64,000 nucleotides of DNA from Mytilus trossulus (lineage: Eukaryota; Mollusca; Bivalvia; Mytilida; Mytilidae), in NCBI RefSeq assembly GCF_036588685.1, contig NC_086381.1, forward strand, positions 46,809,431-46,873,430, given 5' to 3'. This document shows, one piece after another, positions 25,228 through 37,199 of the stretch. Within the stretch, counting starts at the first letter, position 1. Every line of letters starts with the position of its first letter. Position numbers and translations under genes: made by a program. The notes under the pieces were generated by a model. The model saw only the letters and a list, made by a program, of their open reading frames with translations, was not told the origin of the DNA and did no database searches.

Positions 25228-25899
25228 ATGGCGGAGGGAAGACATCGTGGTAATGGCAGACGGTCACGAGGAAAATTCAATCTAGGTGTCATAGGACGGT
25301 CAAATAGCGGAAAGTCGTCGTTTATCAAACTAATGCTGCAATCGCAGTTGGGACCGGAAAGTCCCGATATTCCTAAGACAGACTTTCTAGAGTGTACAGA
25401 AAAACGCGAGAAATTCGAAATTCCTGGTTGTTCAGTTGTATTATGGGATGTACCTGGAGTAGGAACACAAAACGAGGGTTTAGAGGGGTACGATGAAAGA
25501 ATTGAAATAGAGAAATACGACGGTTTTGTTGTTTGCTGCGGCGGACCTGTTACTGAGTATGAACTTGCTTTGAATAATCTAATAGCAAGTCATGGGCGAA
25601 GATATATTTTCGTCAGAACAAAAGTTGACGCTGCTATTGAAAATGAAAAGAAGGCACATCCATCGACATTTGACGAGGAAGAAACATTGAAAAAGCTGAG
25701 AGATGGAATTATTGAAAAACTTTCGGAAAGTGGAGTAACTGAGTTTCTCGTGAGTAATCGACACCCCGACAAATTTGACTTTGAAACGCTCAACTTTATA
25801 ATATTCGATGAGAGTGCTCTAGCTTCATATATGAAGAGTTGTAATAAGAAAGTCAAAAAAGAAAACTGGAAGAGAAAACAAGTAGAATCAGATTGCTAA
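25228..25899 (+). CDS. Immunity-related GTPase (IRG/IIGP-like), single coding exon
   Basis: The 223-residue product carries a full G domain. G1/P-loop is GRSNSGKSS (about residues 23-31), G3 is WDVPGVGT (about 73-80), G4 is RTKVD (about 130-134), and G5 is near VSNRHPDKFDF (about 174-184). The spacing and the DVPG and TKVD wording match the IRG (p47, IIGP) class, not AIG1/GIMAP or dynamin. Vertebrate IRGs load onto pathogen vacuoles; a similar role here is inference. It is short: IRGs are usually about 400 residues with helices on both sides, and here the G domain is nearly bare with a basic tail (KKVKKENWKRKQ). An acceptor TTTTGTTTTAG at 25210-25220 sits 7 bases before the ATG, so a 5' UTR exon is likely upstream. 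Confidence 0.8.
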   Translation: MAEGRHRGNGRRSRGKFNLGVIGRSNSGKSSFIKLMLQSQLGPESPDIPKTDFLECTEKREKFEIPGCSVVLWDVPGVGTQNEGLEGYDERIEIEKYDGFVVCCGGPVTEYELALNNLIASHGRRYIFVRTKVDAAIENEKKAHPSTFDEEETLKKLRDGIIEKLSESGVTEFLVSNRHPDKFDFETLNFIIFDESALASYMKSCNKKVKKENWKRKQVESDC

Positions 25900-25991
25900 T
25901 CATCAAATTATGCCACACAAAGTGGTACATGTATACCTAGGTCAGTCGAAACATTATATACGGCTAGACAATGATCATTTCAACGCTTTAT

Positions 25992-28900
25992 CACGGGTGT
26001 CATTCGGTTTATCGAGAGAAATGGGCGTGAAAGAATATCTAACGGCGGTCAAGTATTGAGAGACGATCGTGAAAGTTCTGGTAACGGATCGTGAAAGGCA
26101 TTTAATGTACATTCTAGTTCAGAATCTTTGAAAAAATCGCTTAATTTTCAAAACGCGGAACAAATCCGAACAAAAAAATATGTCTGTCAAAATGGTTTAA
26201 CTTCCTCAACATAACTGTGAAAGAAGATAAAGAAAATATGAAGTACTTTTTGAAAAAAACACAAAAGGCGCATTGCGTGTCTATGAAATTAATTAAAAAT
26301 AGCACGCTTTGTGTACCTATAATGGTCATATTTCAGAATATCATGATATATTTGAAATTTAATTTTTGGTGTATCTGATAGTACAGTAAAATTAAAGTAT
26401 GTGCTTCCATTAAAAGCGTTAATTTGTTTATGAAAACCTTGAATTTGTTGAATTTCCATCAAACTTGATCGTGAAAGATCAGCCAACGTATTTTTTTCGA
26501 TCGTGAAAGAAAATGCGTGACCAGACTTAATACTAGTAATCAGAAATCAGTTTTTCTATTACCATTTGATAAATCTGCAAGTGGTTGAAGCCTGTAACTA
26601 TTTTGATAAGGATGAACATTAAAGCTATTATCTTTTTTTTCTATTCAACACTTTACCTCAAAAGTTAAAAAAAAACAACTAATAACGTGTCTAAATAAGT
26701 GTGAAAGATTCAGCTCTGTGAATCAGTCTAGTGCACTTCAGGCACACCGACACTAGTTAGCCAATAATATGGATAGTATATGCAACGTTTAAACCAAAAT
26801 GTTATCCATCAAACAAAAAATCATAGCAAAAACAGCACATTTCATGTGTAGTTTTGGATTGAACGATAACCAACATTGTGTGCAACAGAACTTTTTAGGT
26901 TCTTTATAAACAACGCAGATAAGGATTGATTTAACTATATACTTACATATTATAGAATACCAAAGCGCAAATGCTGTAATGTCTTGTTTGCTTTACTTAT
27001 GATAGTATACGTGTTGAACGTCTATAATATCAAGGATTTTACTAGAAGTGTCAAATGCGCTTAAGATTATCAATGTTTCATAAAAAAAAAAGGCCATGGT
27101 TAGATGAACCATGCCATACAGATCTCTACAAATATCCCGTACACCAAATAAATGTGTTCCGATCCTTGCAGTGCCTTAGAAACCGACAAATGTAAAAGTT
27201 ATGCTTGGCCAATTAATTCGAAACATAAGTTCAAAAGTATATGAACCCTGACCGACAGCCAGACATAGACATCTTTCTATCATTTAATAAATCAAACACA
27301 ATTGAATCATCATGGTCATATAAGAAACATACAGACATACATGTACACCATACACGAAACACCTTGTCGCTATTGCATACGTGTATATATTCAAAAGGCC
27401 AAACAACATAAAACAAACATTGCCGAATGATGCATGATAATGAGTTCAATGTTAGTTGAAACCTTGCACAAGTCGAAAATATACACCTTACAATCATAAC
27501 AACAGACATTTATCATAAAGCTTAACGAATCCTCGATACGGACTTGACCACTAAAATGAATCTTCATCCATGAAATGAGGCAAATTCAGAGTCAGGTGAA
27601 TCCTGTTTGACGGGCATTTAGTTTATAGGATCCAATATACAAAATATGGGTATCCTATAACACATGATAAGTGAGTACTTCAAATGACGATAAAAAAAAC
27701 TTCATCCTACAATCATCCAACTATTTTACAAACAACATGTTCACGAATGCCCAAATAATAATTTCAATGTATTCGCGCGTCTTACGTACTAAATTATAAT
27801 TCTAGTACCTTTAATAACTTTTTACGCAACTAGGTCGATGCCATTGCTGGTTGAAGTTTCGTCCCCGAGGGTATCACCAACCCCGTATTCAACACTTCGG
27901 TGATGACATGAATATCAGTAATGTGGTCATTTGATACAAATTTCTTGATTACAAAACTTTGAATTTTTCGAAAAACTAAAGGATTACCAAAGTCGTATTT
28001 GGTACAACTTTTAGGAATTTTGGATCCTCCATGCTCTTCAACTTTTTACTTGTTTGTCTGGCGTACTGAATTACAATCCTGGTACCTTTGCTAACTATTT
28101 GTACTTATACAAATTAAAATTTCCTGTTACCCCGCTTATATCCCGAGAAAACGATGATATGGATTGTTTTTATGTGCAGCAGTTCATTTTAGCTCCTCTT
28201 TGAGATCTAAACAAAAGTTTCAAGTGCCGGGTGTAACAACTTGCAGTATACACTAACATACATTGGTGGATAATATAAAATTTACTTTTTTGGCGACTGC
28301 ACTACACCCTACAGTGACATTGGAAGTTGCGTGGCACCAAATCAACATTACATTAACTATATCATTTCAAAATATAAAATTGAGCCAATTCTGATGGTCT
28401 TTAGATAAGAAAATAAACTATTGTATGGAATAATGCTAGCCATAAAAAAATATTAAACGTTTGATTTATATTTCGCGCTTCATTCTGAAACACGCACTGT
28501 CAGCAACATGAACGTCTTCGTAGCATCAGATCTTTCACGATCCTTTTCACTATCTTCAAAAAATGCGGTACGTGATCTTTCACGATCCAAAAAAATCTAT
28601 TTTGTGTGAATAGTTCTTTATTTACCAAGTTTCAGATTATATTTATACAAAATAACTATGAGAACCGTTTAATTAATTCAAATGCAATGCCCTTATTTTG
28701 ATAAACGTAGTTTATTTTGTCGAATTTGTAAAAAAATCGTGTTTGTTTACATTTTTTATGTCATTGAAATGTCGAGAAGCAATCTGCCTTTTGTCGTTTT
28801 GTAAAAACTGTGTACTTTTGAAACTGGATATTCTGACTTACTGATCATAATGTTGAACCATTTTGACAGACAGTTTTATTTTGTCGTAAATGTGTCTGTG

Positions 28901-29062
28901 TAATAAATTAAATTGGAATATTTACTGATCTTTCATATGTCTTCTCGATTAAATGTCTTTCACGATCCGTTACCAGAACTTTCACGATCGTCTCTCAATA
29001 CTTGACCGCCGTTAGATATTCTTTCACGCCCATTTCTCTCGATAAACCGAATGACACCCGTG
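25992..29062. mobile_element. 3.07-kb non-autonomous DNA transposon with ~115-bp inverted repeats
   Basis: The left end (CACGGGTGTCATTCGG...) and the reverse complement of the right end are identical for 106 bp and then differ by one base up to about 115 bp. Both ends are flanked by TTTAT (25987-25991, 29063-29067), a 5-bp target duplication. The motif GATCGTGAAAG or its complement recurs inside each terminus and in subterminal DNA (near 26065, 26090, 26467, 26500, 28530, 28575, 28955, 28980). No transposase frame is found. The interior carries an older family F repeat. The CAC start and 5-bp duplication would fit Transib-like elements, but that is only a lead. The near identity of the ends argues for recent movement. 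Confidence 0.85.
27760..28110 (+). repeat. Dispersed repeat, family F (inside the 3.07-kb transposon)
   Basis: Contains 'GTTGAAGTTTCGTCCCCGAG', 'GGTATCACCAACCCCGTATT', 'GTGGTCATTTGATACAAATT' and 'TTTTGGATCCTCCATGCTCT', a repeat I recognise from mussel sequence, cut short between blocks. Inverted relatives lie at 35945 and 36870. Confidence 0.6.
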
Positions 29063-29069
29063 TTTATTA

Positions 29070-30810
29070 AACAATATAAGCAATTTATCATAAACTTATG
29101 TTCCACTTGATTTGCATCACGGCCAATGCACAATCAATACTTGGACATGCAGGATTGTGGTATACATTGTACCACTCGTTTTTATATGCGATATTTGTAT
29201 ATGAAGTTATCCAAGACAAAACTAGGTGCTCGTCATTTCATGGATTGTTATTTATAATAAAAATTATATGTGTATACAATGTGCGTCTATTTTTACGTCG
29301 ATTTAAAAGGAATAACACCTTTTAATAGTGATTGTAAAGGTGATTTTGACCATTTTAACGATCTAACCGAAAAAGTTCCTGTTTAAAGATGCACTCAATT
29401 CGTTGTTGTTTTCAGTCTAAAGCATACAAATCACAAAAACTCTACTCAAAAATGGATACGAAAAGCTCATTGTGAATGAATATTTAAAGGAAAACATTCC
29501 TATACATAGGTAATTTTACTAACGAAAATGTCAAGCTATGATCTTAATTTTAAAGATTATATGATATCTAAAAATCTGTGATATTTGCAAAAAAAAGACA
29601 TTTCACGGGCAATGGAGAGAAAATAAAAACTACTGATTATATTTACTCGCGTCATTTCTCCAGTTTGTCTTTAAAAACTGCTTTATTTTTTTTCAAAAAT
29701 CCCCCCTCCTCCCAAAATAATAAATAATTGTAGTTTCTTTTATGTTATCTCATCATTTTCTCTTTCCCCAGACATGGTAGTTTTTTTTTTCAAGAGTCTT
29801 ATTCTGGTCGACATACATGTACTCCGTCGAACAAAATTTTTCAAAAAATAGGTTTTTGTCCCAAATATGTATAAAATACTTGTCACTGGACATTTAAACG
29901 ACATATTATAAAACAATACAGTTTACCATCTCAAGTAACTCATTGTGTCCTTTACTCTTACTACAGCTGAAGTACAAACATGTTTATAAAGGTTGGAGGA
30001 AGTATTTTGCGACCTGAACTACTTCTCTCTGGAGATTTTTACAGGCTAACATGCATACTTATACAAACTATTATAATTTGTCAAATCGAGTGTTTTTTAA
30101 CTTATAAAAAACCTTCATAGTTAATACAATACTTACATAAATAAACGGGATGACTGTTTGATATTCTGGGGAAGCAAGATGATTTTCGGACACAGAATAT
30201 TCCATTTATTTGTTGCTAAATTGAATTGTTCGATTTGGACACAAACATTTCCTTTATTTGGAAGAATATCCAATCAAGTTTTTTAAAAGTCAGATTTGAT
30301 GAGTATTAATTATAAAAAAAATTAACATTAGCATGTACATGTATGTCCAAGTCCAGTGGCAACTATTTCATATATGGTCAGGACCATTACAACTTAGCAA
30401 TGTCTACAATAGGTGGATGTAGGTCCTACAATAGTGGTCAACCGGGATAAAAGCCGTTAAGTTTGGAATGCTACTAAAAACGGAGGATATATATAGTTTG
30501 GACATAATTATATTGAGCCTTGACTACCTACTTTTGTCCAGTGGTTGTCCTTGGATGCTTTACCTTCTGTCATAGTAATAAATGTATTTTTTTTAGAATA
30601 ACTATGTGCATCTTATCTTTTAAATCCTATTGGTACCTTATTCCATCAAAGGGTGTGATTTAAGTGCATCTAGAGATGATGGAGACATGTTATATCGAAA
30701 TTCGCAGAAGTGCATGAGTCTTAAGTTTATATTTCAATACAAAAATGACTGTTTTATACATATAATCGGCTAAAATATAAAACTGTATAATAAGATGGAA
30801 ATCTTTGTTA
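29070..30810. other. Gene-free stretch
   Basis: AT-rich DNA with only chance frames; no feature recognised apart from short homopolymers. Confidence 0.45.
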
Positions 30811-30814
30811 TCTT

Positions 30815-30945
30815 TGTGCGCCAAAAAGTACCTCATTTGCGCCACAACTTAATTGCGTCAATACTTCTTTTGCGCCACCTAATTTTCAAAACTATAGGTA
30901 TCATTTGCGCCAATAAAATAATCATCTAATTGCGCCAATTTTATT
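30815..30945 (+). repeat. Cluster of TTGCGCCA motifs
   Basis: About six copies of (T)TGCGCCA, one of them changed to TTGCGTCA, lie in 130 bp with irregular 15-30-bp spacing. Such clusters are typical of subterminal transposase-binding regions of DNA transposons. A FLYWCH remnant lies just to the right, so this may be one end of a Mutator-like element; the other end was not found. Confidence 0.6.
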
Positions 30946-31009
30946 CATTTTTATTTATACATAACAACTAAATGATTAAGTTCCCTCCTCCTTTATCCAG
31001 GCTTGGGAC

Positions 31010-31290
31010 CAGCAGTTAGCCGCAGTTCTCAAAATTTGACGTTCTAATTTCTTGACATTTGTTTCATGAATTTATGATATAATTTTCCATTCAAAATAAT
31101 TGTACACGATTCATCTGTAAATAACTTAGCACAACACGACTTAACTGTACATCTCCACTTCATTTCTCCAGTTTTCTTTACAAATGCCTGACGGAATTTA
31201 TGTTCTACAACAATGATGGCCGGTTTTCCTCTATCAAACTCTAATTTCTTGAATGCCGAAATATACTTACATCGACGTTCATTAGCTGTT
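31010..31290 (-). pseudogene. FLYWCH zinc-finger remnant (MULE-associated type)
   Basis: The minus strand reads FDRGKPAIIVVEHKFRQAFV then KWRCTVKSCCAKLFTDESC, and, after a one-base shift, LYHKHETNVKKLERQILRT. The W-R-C ... C-C ... H-x-H spacing is the FLYWCH zinc finger. The last His pair lies in a different frame, so at least one frameshift breaks it. In animals FLYWCH fingers often sit at the N-terminus of Mutator-like transposases or their domesticated offspring. No transposase core follows, so only the finger remains. Confidence 0.65.
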
Positions 31291-31299
31291 ATGCTTCTT

Positions 31300-32870
31300 T
31301 AAACGCAAAACGAGAGTAAATATTCGGGCAGAATCAATCGCCCGTATATTTAGTATTATATAAATAAATAAATATTTAATCGTTAGTACACTCATTTTGT
31401 AAATTAAAAAGTTAGCACATATTAATAGGAACCATGTTTCGTATGAAGCTAACGGTCAATGAATTGTTTCATTTTGCAAGAGTAATAAAGGAAGGATACT
31501 GAAGGTATCGTTCACTTATCGCCGCGCGAATTCTCAAATAAAATAAAATAAATAAATGGCTTATGCAGACATAGGAGTACATTGATTAAAACAAGTAAAT
31601 CGATGCTTTTTTAGGGAAAAAAAAACCCTAAACTGATCTATGGTGCATTTACTACAGTTAAATGTGAGCTCTTATTCACTGTTCAGAAGTAGATCGAATT
31701 TTCAAAGTTGTTCTGATACAACGTGCTTTATTTACCCTGCAACATTAGTCAAAAAAAGAAACTTGTAGATCTAGTGTTAACTTAAGGGTTGTTGTGCGTC
31801 ATAATTATAGAAATTAGTGGTTTATCGTTATCCCATTTAATTTAGCTTAAATCAGGTTATTGTGTTGTTTTTCTTTCTTACGTTCGTGTTTATCATTGCA
31901 TTCGGTACTGTGGTCCTTCAATTGTTTACATCCTTGAACTTTGACGATAACTGTCTCATAGGCACTTATATCATTTTTATATTCTGATATTTGGCCAGCA
32001 TAATATACGTGAACAGTAATTACACATGAAACTTGTTAAATTGTGAGTGTATAAATTGGATTTTTATGTCTTTTGAGAATTTTCACATTTTCAGCTATAA
32101 AGGTAAGACATTAGTAATATTGTAGTTTTTTTGTGAGTCATTTTTTGTAAACATTTTTGATTGAAAAACGCTATAAAGCTAACTTTTAGTTGATTGTTTT
32201 TCCTCTCCAAATTAGTTGTTAGGATGTCTTACCCTTAATGTGAAATCATTCCAACTTGTATTCATCTGTTTCATAAAATAATTCAATTTGAAGTTTAAAT
32301 GAGCTATATATCGGATATAAATGGTACCTTTGTATAATTGCACGTCCATGTATAACACTTTGATTGGTTTTATAAAAGGTTTTTGGATCCGCAACTTCAA
32401 ATTATCAATCAGTTACAGATTTTGCAAAGAAATTTTTACTCAACTCTAAAAAGGTTGACATATAATGTATTGATATCCATTCGCATAAGGTCAATTTCTA
32501 TTCGACGCAGATATGGTGATGTTTGAAAAAAAAATGCATTCAGTGACCCTAAATATTTTAAATCATAAAAGATGATAATTTTGAAACAATATGTAATCTA
32601 AAATAATTGTGAATTTGTTATTTTAAAGATAAATAAGTATATAGCCACTTTCTAAAGATAGATACTAAGATAGATGAATTAAGTGACAGTTTCCCCACTA
32701 GGGCAATTTTCAGTCTTAACGTAAATTCATGTAAAAACAGATTCGTGTGTGTATTAAAAATCATGGGTCTTATTAGCGAGGGAATTGTAGCTATTTATCA
32801 TACACAAGTTGGCTCAAATGTTGGTAAACTTTATGGTGTCGACTGGTTTCACACCATATGTTTAATGTAA
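31300..32870. other. Gene-free stretch
   Basis: No coding or repeat feature recognised beyond AT-rich sequence. Confidence 0.45.
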
Positions 32871-32877
32871 TCACATA

Positions 32878-33112
32878 AGCAACACGACGGGTGCCACATG
32901 TGGAGCAGGATCTGCTTACCCTTCTGGAGCACCTGATATTACCCCTAGTTTTTGGTGGGGTTCGTGTTGTTTGTTCTTTAGTTTTCTATGTTGTGTCATG
33001 TGTACTATTGTTTTTCTGTTTGTCTTTTCATTTTTAGCCTTGGCGTTGTCAGTTTGTTTTAGATTTATGAGTTTGACTGTCCCTTTGGTATCTTTCATCC
33101 CTCTGTTCTAAA
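32878..33112 (+). repeat. Dispersed repeat, family B (well-preserved copy)
   Basis: Runs from 'AGCAACACGACGGGTGCCAC' through 'TTTTTGGTGGGGTTCGTGTT' to 'TGTCCCTTTGGTATCTTTCA'. This is one of the most complete copies of family B in the window. Confidence 0.7.
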
Positions 33113-33595
33113 CCTTCAAAATATACATGTTCTTCCAATTTTAAACTGCTTGGACACAATACTGCTTTTTATTTCCGTTTTCTACATTTATAAACTTCTA
33201 TTTTTGTTGCTGTTTTAATTCCATCTACGTATTATATATGTTCAGATCCAGTTCTGCTATGTTTAAAACATACACAATTTTATAACCAAAAATTCATAAG
33301 TCGACCCAACTACGAACAATTCAGCACAAATTACATAAATTTTGAATGCGTAATAGTCAATAACATGCATGCCAATTTCCTTCGTCGTATATCAGTCAAC
33401 TACCATATTAATACTTAACAACGCCTTTTATTCTCCAAGTCAAGACAAGATCCCGAACTTCTGTGCACTTGACATCTTTATTTTTTTTTACTACAAGATG
33501 TTCAGTGAATGCAACAAGTGTTTCTGCACTAATCTCTAACTTGAATGTATTTCGTCAAGGTCAAATATGTCTTTAGTTATAACTTTTAAAAGACG

Positions 33596-33725
33596 GACGA
33601 AGGATACCAGAGAGAGAGAGAGAGAGAGTCAAAATCATAAATGAAAAATATACTGACAACGCCATGGCTTAAAATAAAACGACAAACAGACAAATAATAC
33701 ATGTAGTATAGAAGACACAACATAC
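33596..33725 (-). repeat. Family B fragment (inverted) with (GA)n expansion
   Basis: 'GACGAAGGATACCAGAGAGA' is the complement of the family B end, but the AGAGGGA site has grown into a (GA)n microsatellite at about 33609-33628. It then continues 'CTGACAACGCCATGGCTTAA'. Confidence 0.6.
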
Positions 33726-33729
33726 AAAG

Positions 33730-34940
33730 TAGGATTTATCTCTCCCAAAGTCAAGATACTTGTATCGACGTCCGCCATTCTTTTTAATGAAACGAATTAA
33801 AGTAATACCAACTCTTTCAACTTGTCTTTTAGTTTGGAATTTGGAGTACTTGTGTAAAGTGTACAAAAGTAAAATTTGTTATTACTATTGTAAGATGAGA
33901 GAGTCTTACATGTAGATCGTTTGTTCTTTAAAAAGATCTGATTCACGCCACCTGTAGAAAAGACAGTTTCACAATAACTTGGAGCCCGGCTTTGATTGCT
34001 GATGAAATAGATGTTAATAAATTAGAAAAAAGTTTCGCGGAGCACTCATAAACGGTTCTGAGACCTTAATTAACAGCCTTCGAATCGTACCATGTTTTTA
34101 CTTTAATTTTTACATTTACATATATCAAATTGGTACTCATACCACATACAACACCTTCTTATATCTTTCTACTTATAAAACATGGAACGTTAAATGTCAC
34201 TGAAGAGTTATGGCTCTTGCTACAAGCTGAGTCTTGCTGAACTGTTCTTTTCAAATGTACATGTACATGTACATGTATGCCAAAATAAGAAACAGATACA
34301 ACAAGTGATCCAATAACTCATTCCATTAAATTTGCATACGCAAAGGTTTTTGAATAAAGGGCATTATTCTTTGTACAATTTATTTTCAAAGAAATGCGTT
34401 TTGGAGAATGTTTTGTTGAATTTCGGAATTACCATTTGATTTTCAAGAAAATAACGTGTAGAGAAAGTCAAGTTGACTAACTATGAAATAACCGATTATT
34501 TTAGCAAATTGCATCTAGAGAATGTCCACTTATAGTACAAATCACCAGTGATTTTTAAGCAAATAATATCTACACAAAAAACGCTTGATTTTCATGTACG
34601 AAACAATCATTGATTTTCGAGCGGATAATATCTAAGGAAAGTCTTGTTGAATTGCGGAATTACCATTCACTTTCAAGCAATTAACATGCATGCAGAGACA
34701 AGCCTGTTTGAATATAACATTCGCATTATGCCTGAGTGTTAAGATGTGAATAAAGTTTTGTACGTCGGTTAAAAATACACACTTTGGTCAGATTTCGATG
34801 GTCTCCATTTACATTTTCTTTATTTTTGTCATTTTCTCTAATCTTCATCTCTTGTGTCCATTATTCTCTATGTCATGTTTTCAGCAATGCATTATTTCTG
34901 GGTTTTTGCATTCTTTGAGCTTATTTTTCTTGGTTTTGCT
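33730..34940. other. Gene-free stretch with CATGTA microsatellite
   Basis: A short (ACATGT)n run lies at about 34255-34277. Several loosely similar 'ATTACCATTTGATTTTCAAG' / 'ATTACCATTCACTTTCAAGC' segments about 240 bp apart (34430, 34660) hint at an old internal repeat. No gene seen. Confidence 0.4.
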
Positions 34941-34959
34941 TTTTTTTTTGTTTTGTTAG

Positions 34960-35156
34960 AATTTGCCAATTACACTGTATTTTGTAAAGCCCTCACCAGA
35001 CGCTTCTACATGAAATCAAAGGAAGCGAAGAGGAAGCAAACTCTTTATCTTCATAGTTTACATAAAGCGCGGGAGTTGAACAGCTTTCAATACTATTTGA
35101 TTTATTTTAAAGCTACATGGCCTATACAAGAATTCAACGATTTAATGTTAAATTGA
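34960..35156 (+). CDS. Candidate terminal exon of unknown gene
   Basis: A strong acceptor (long T tract, then GTTTTGTTAG ending 34959) precedes a frame of about 65 codons. It starts FANYTVFCKALTRRFYMKSK, is rich in Lys/Arg and aromatic residues, and ends at TGA 35154-35156. No domain is recognised and no partner exon was found upstream. It may be a fragment of a mobile-element protein or chance. Confidence 0.2.
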
Positions 35157-35944
35157 ACAATAGTATTATGTGATTGCTGTTACATTTTTGAAATGTATAT
35201 TAATCGGAGATCGAGAAGTAATAAAGAGTTGCAAGAATAAAACAAAATTTGAAAGACCGCAACATCTACTGAAAAGAAAAAAAAACAATCCAAAAGCTGT
35301 TTAATATATAGAAATATGATAATTATGTAGCAAAAACTACACAATACATTGTAGTGATCGCTAGTGCTCCGGATGAGTTAGCAATTTCTGTTATATTATA
35401 TAGTTGGCCTTATACTTTTACTAATTTCAAATTTAACAATAGACCTTCTGACGACACTCTTTTATTTTACCTGACTTTTTTATATATTTTAGAGTGATGT
35501 TGAAAACTTTCTATTGTGAATGTTCTTTTGCCAACAAATTATTCATTTCATCCGACGTTTCTTGTGTGAACTTTTCGGTGAGTGGTGTAAAGTATTAACT
35601 CATTTAGCATTTGATCAAGGGTTGTTAACTGTTTCTATTTGGAGTACTCAAATTGACTCTTCGAGCCTCAAACATTTTGGAAGGAAAATATATGTAAATA
35701 TTTTAATTTAAATTTCATCAGCAATACAATCAACTTATAATAATTATGTTTGACACGCTCAGAAAGTTAGAGTTTGGTTAGCACGTTATCAATCTTTTCA
35801 ATATCAAAAATAATTTATAACCTTGCTTGTAGCTAATAATTGTTATAAAAAAATTGAGGAATGCACTTCTGCATGCAAACTTCAAATATTATAGAAAATG
35901 CAATTACAGATATAATATGTAATATGCCAAAATCGATGATAAAT

Positions 35945-36165
35945 ACGTTAACAGCATATCAATAAACTCATCATAGATACTAGGATTGAAATTTTGATTT
36001 TACACCAGACGCACGTTTCGTCTTCAGAAGACTCATCAGTGAAACTCATTAAAAAAATCGAATAGGACAAATAGATAACGAAGTTGAAGAACATTGCGGA
36101 CAACAAATTCTCAAAAGTTTTGCCAATTACAGCTAAGGTAATCTATTTCCTGAGGAAGAAAAGCA
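35945..36165 (-). repeat. Dispersed repeat, family F (inverted copy)
   Basis: Contains 'CACCAGACGCACGTTTCGTC', 'AGAAGACTCATCAGTG' and 'AGTTTTGCCAATTACAGCTA', the reverse of the family F 3' half. Confidence 0.6.
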
Positions 36166-36449
36166 TTAGTATTTAAAAAAAAATTAAAAAAATTGTTAAT
36201 TAGTTAATTTATAGTTATGACCACGTCAATGATAATTCAGGTCAACACAAACGTACTGACTACTTCACCTTCTAAATTACTTTTGAATCTGCTTTTAAGA
36301 ATTTACAAATTTTCCCTTGCGTTTAGACACCAATACAAAACCGGGTAAAATATATCTAACACCAATGGACAGAGGGCAATTATTACTCTATATGCAAAAA
36401 AAGGGCTTTCGTTATTTGGTTTAACCTTTAATTACTGACTAAATATAAA

Positions 36450-36545
36450 GTTGAAGACCGTGTGGTGACCTATACTTGTTATATTTTGTGTCTTTTATGA
36501 GGAGTTGTCTCATTGGCAATCATACCGCATCTTCTTTGTTTATAT
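36450..36545 (-). repeat. Dispersed repeat, family C (inverted copy)
   Basis: 'GTTGAAGACCGTGTGGTGAC' and 'GGAGTTGTCTCATTGGCAAT' are the reverse complement of family C. Confidence 0.6.
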
Positions 36546-36869
36546 TTATTGTTATACAGAATATAGCCTACTATGTAATCATATTTTCCTCAGATGTGTT
36601 TGAAAAATATTTAATGTTGGCGTCCACTTTCTTCAGATGTGTTTTGTCGAAAATTGTATTTTGCCCTTTAGATATTTGTTGTCAAAGACTAGAGCTGTTA
36701 AGTCAACATATCTTGTTTTTTGAATACTTTCAAATCTTCGATATTAATTTCAATTTACAGTCACCAGCTGTTTAATTTTCACTGCTTTGAATACCAGTGC
36801 CACATTTACTGCAACAAAGGCACATTTCGTCAAAATGAGACAAAAATATTTTAAAATGTAAAAGCGTAA

Positions 36870-37025
36870 CAAACGTCAAATAAACTCATCATACATACAA
36901 GGACTAAATTTTGTATATACGACGCGCGTTTCGTCTACAAAAGACTAAGTAGTGACGCTCGAATCCAAAACAGTTAAAAAGGCCAAATGAAGTACGAGGA
37001 TGAAGAGTATTATGGACCAAACAGA
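36870..37025 (-). repeat. Dispersed repeat, family F (inverted copy 2)
   Basis: 'GACGCGCGTTTCGTCTACAA' and 'AAGACTAAGTAGTGACGCTC' match family F in reverse. It lies just upstream of the ankyrin gene. Confidence 0.6.
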
Positions 37026-37199
37026 TGATTGTTTTGGAATAAACTACATTAAAATACATTTGGTATGAAAAAGGATGTCTTGATTTACCCCCCAAAAAAA
37101 GGAAAATACAATTAAATATTTGTTCAAAAAAATATTTTTTTCCAATTTTGTAGGAAATAGGAATATTATCATCATCATGGTTATCAAGGAATAACGAAA

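Noticed and set aside
25579..25856. Two minus-strand frames inside the IRG gene
   Set aside because: Antisense shadows of a gene with a complete GTPase motif set.
35520..36775. Plus-strand frames of 63 and 99 codons
   Set aside because: Low-complexity hydrophobic translations; the second begins inside an inverted family C repeat. No splice or domain support.
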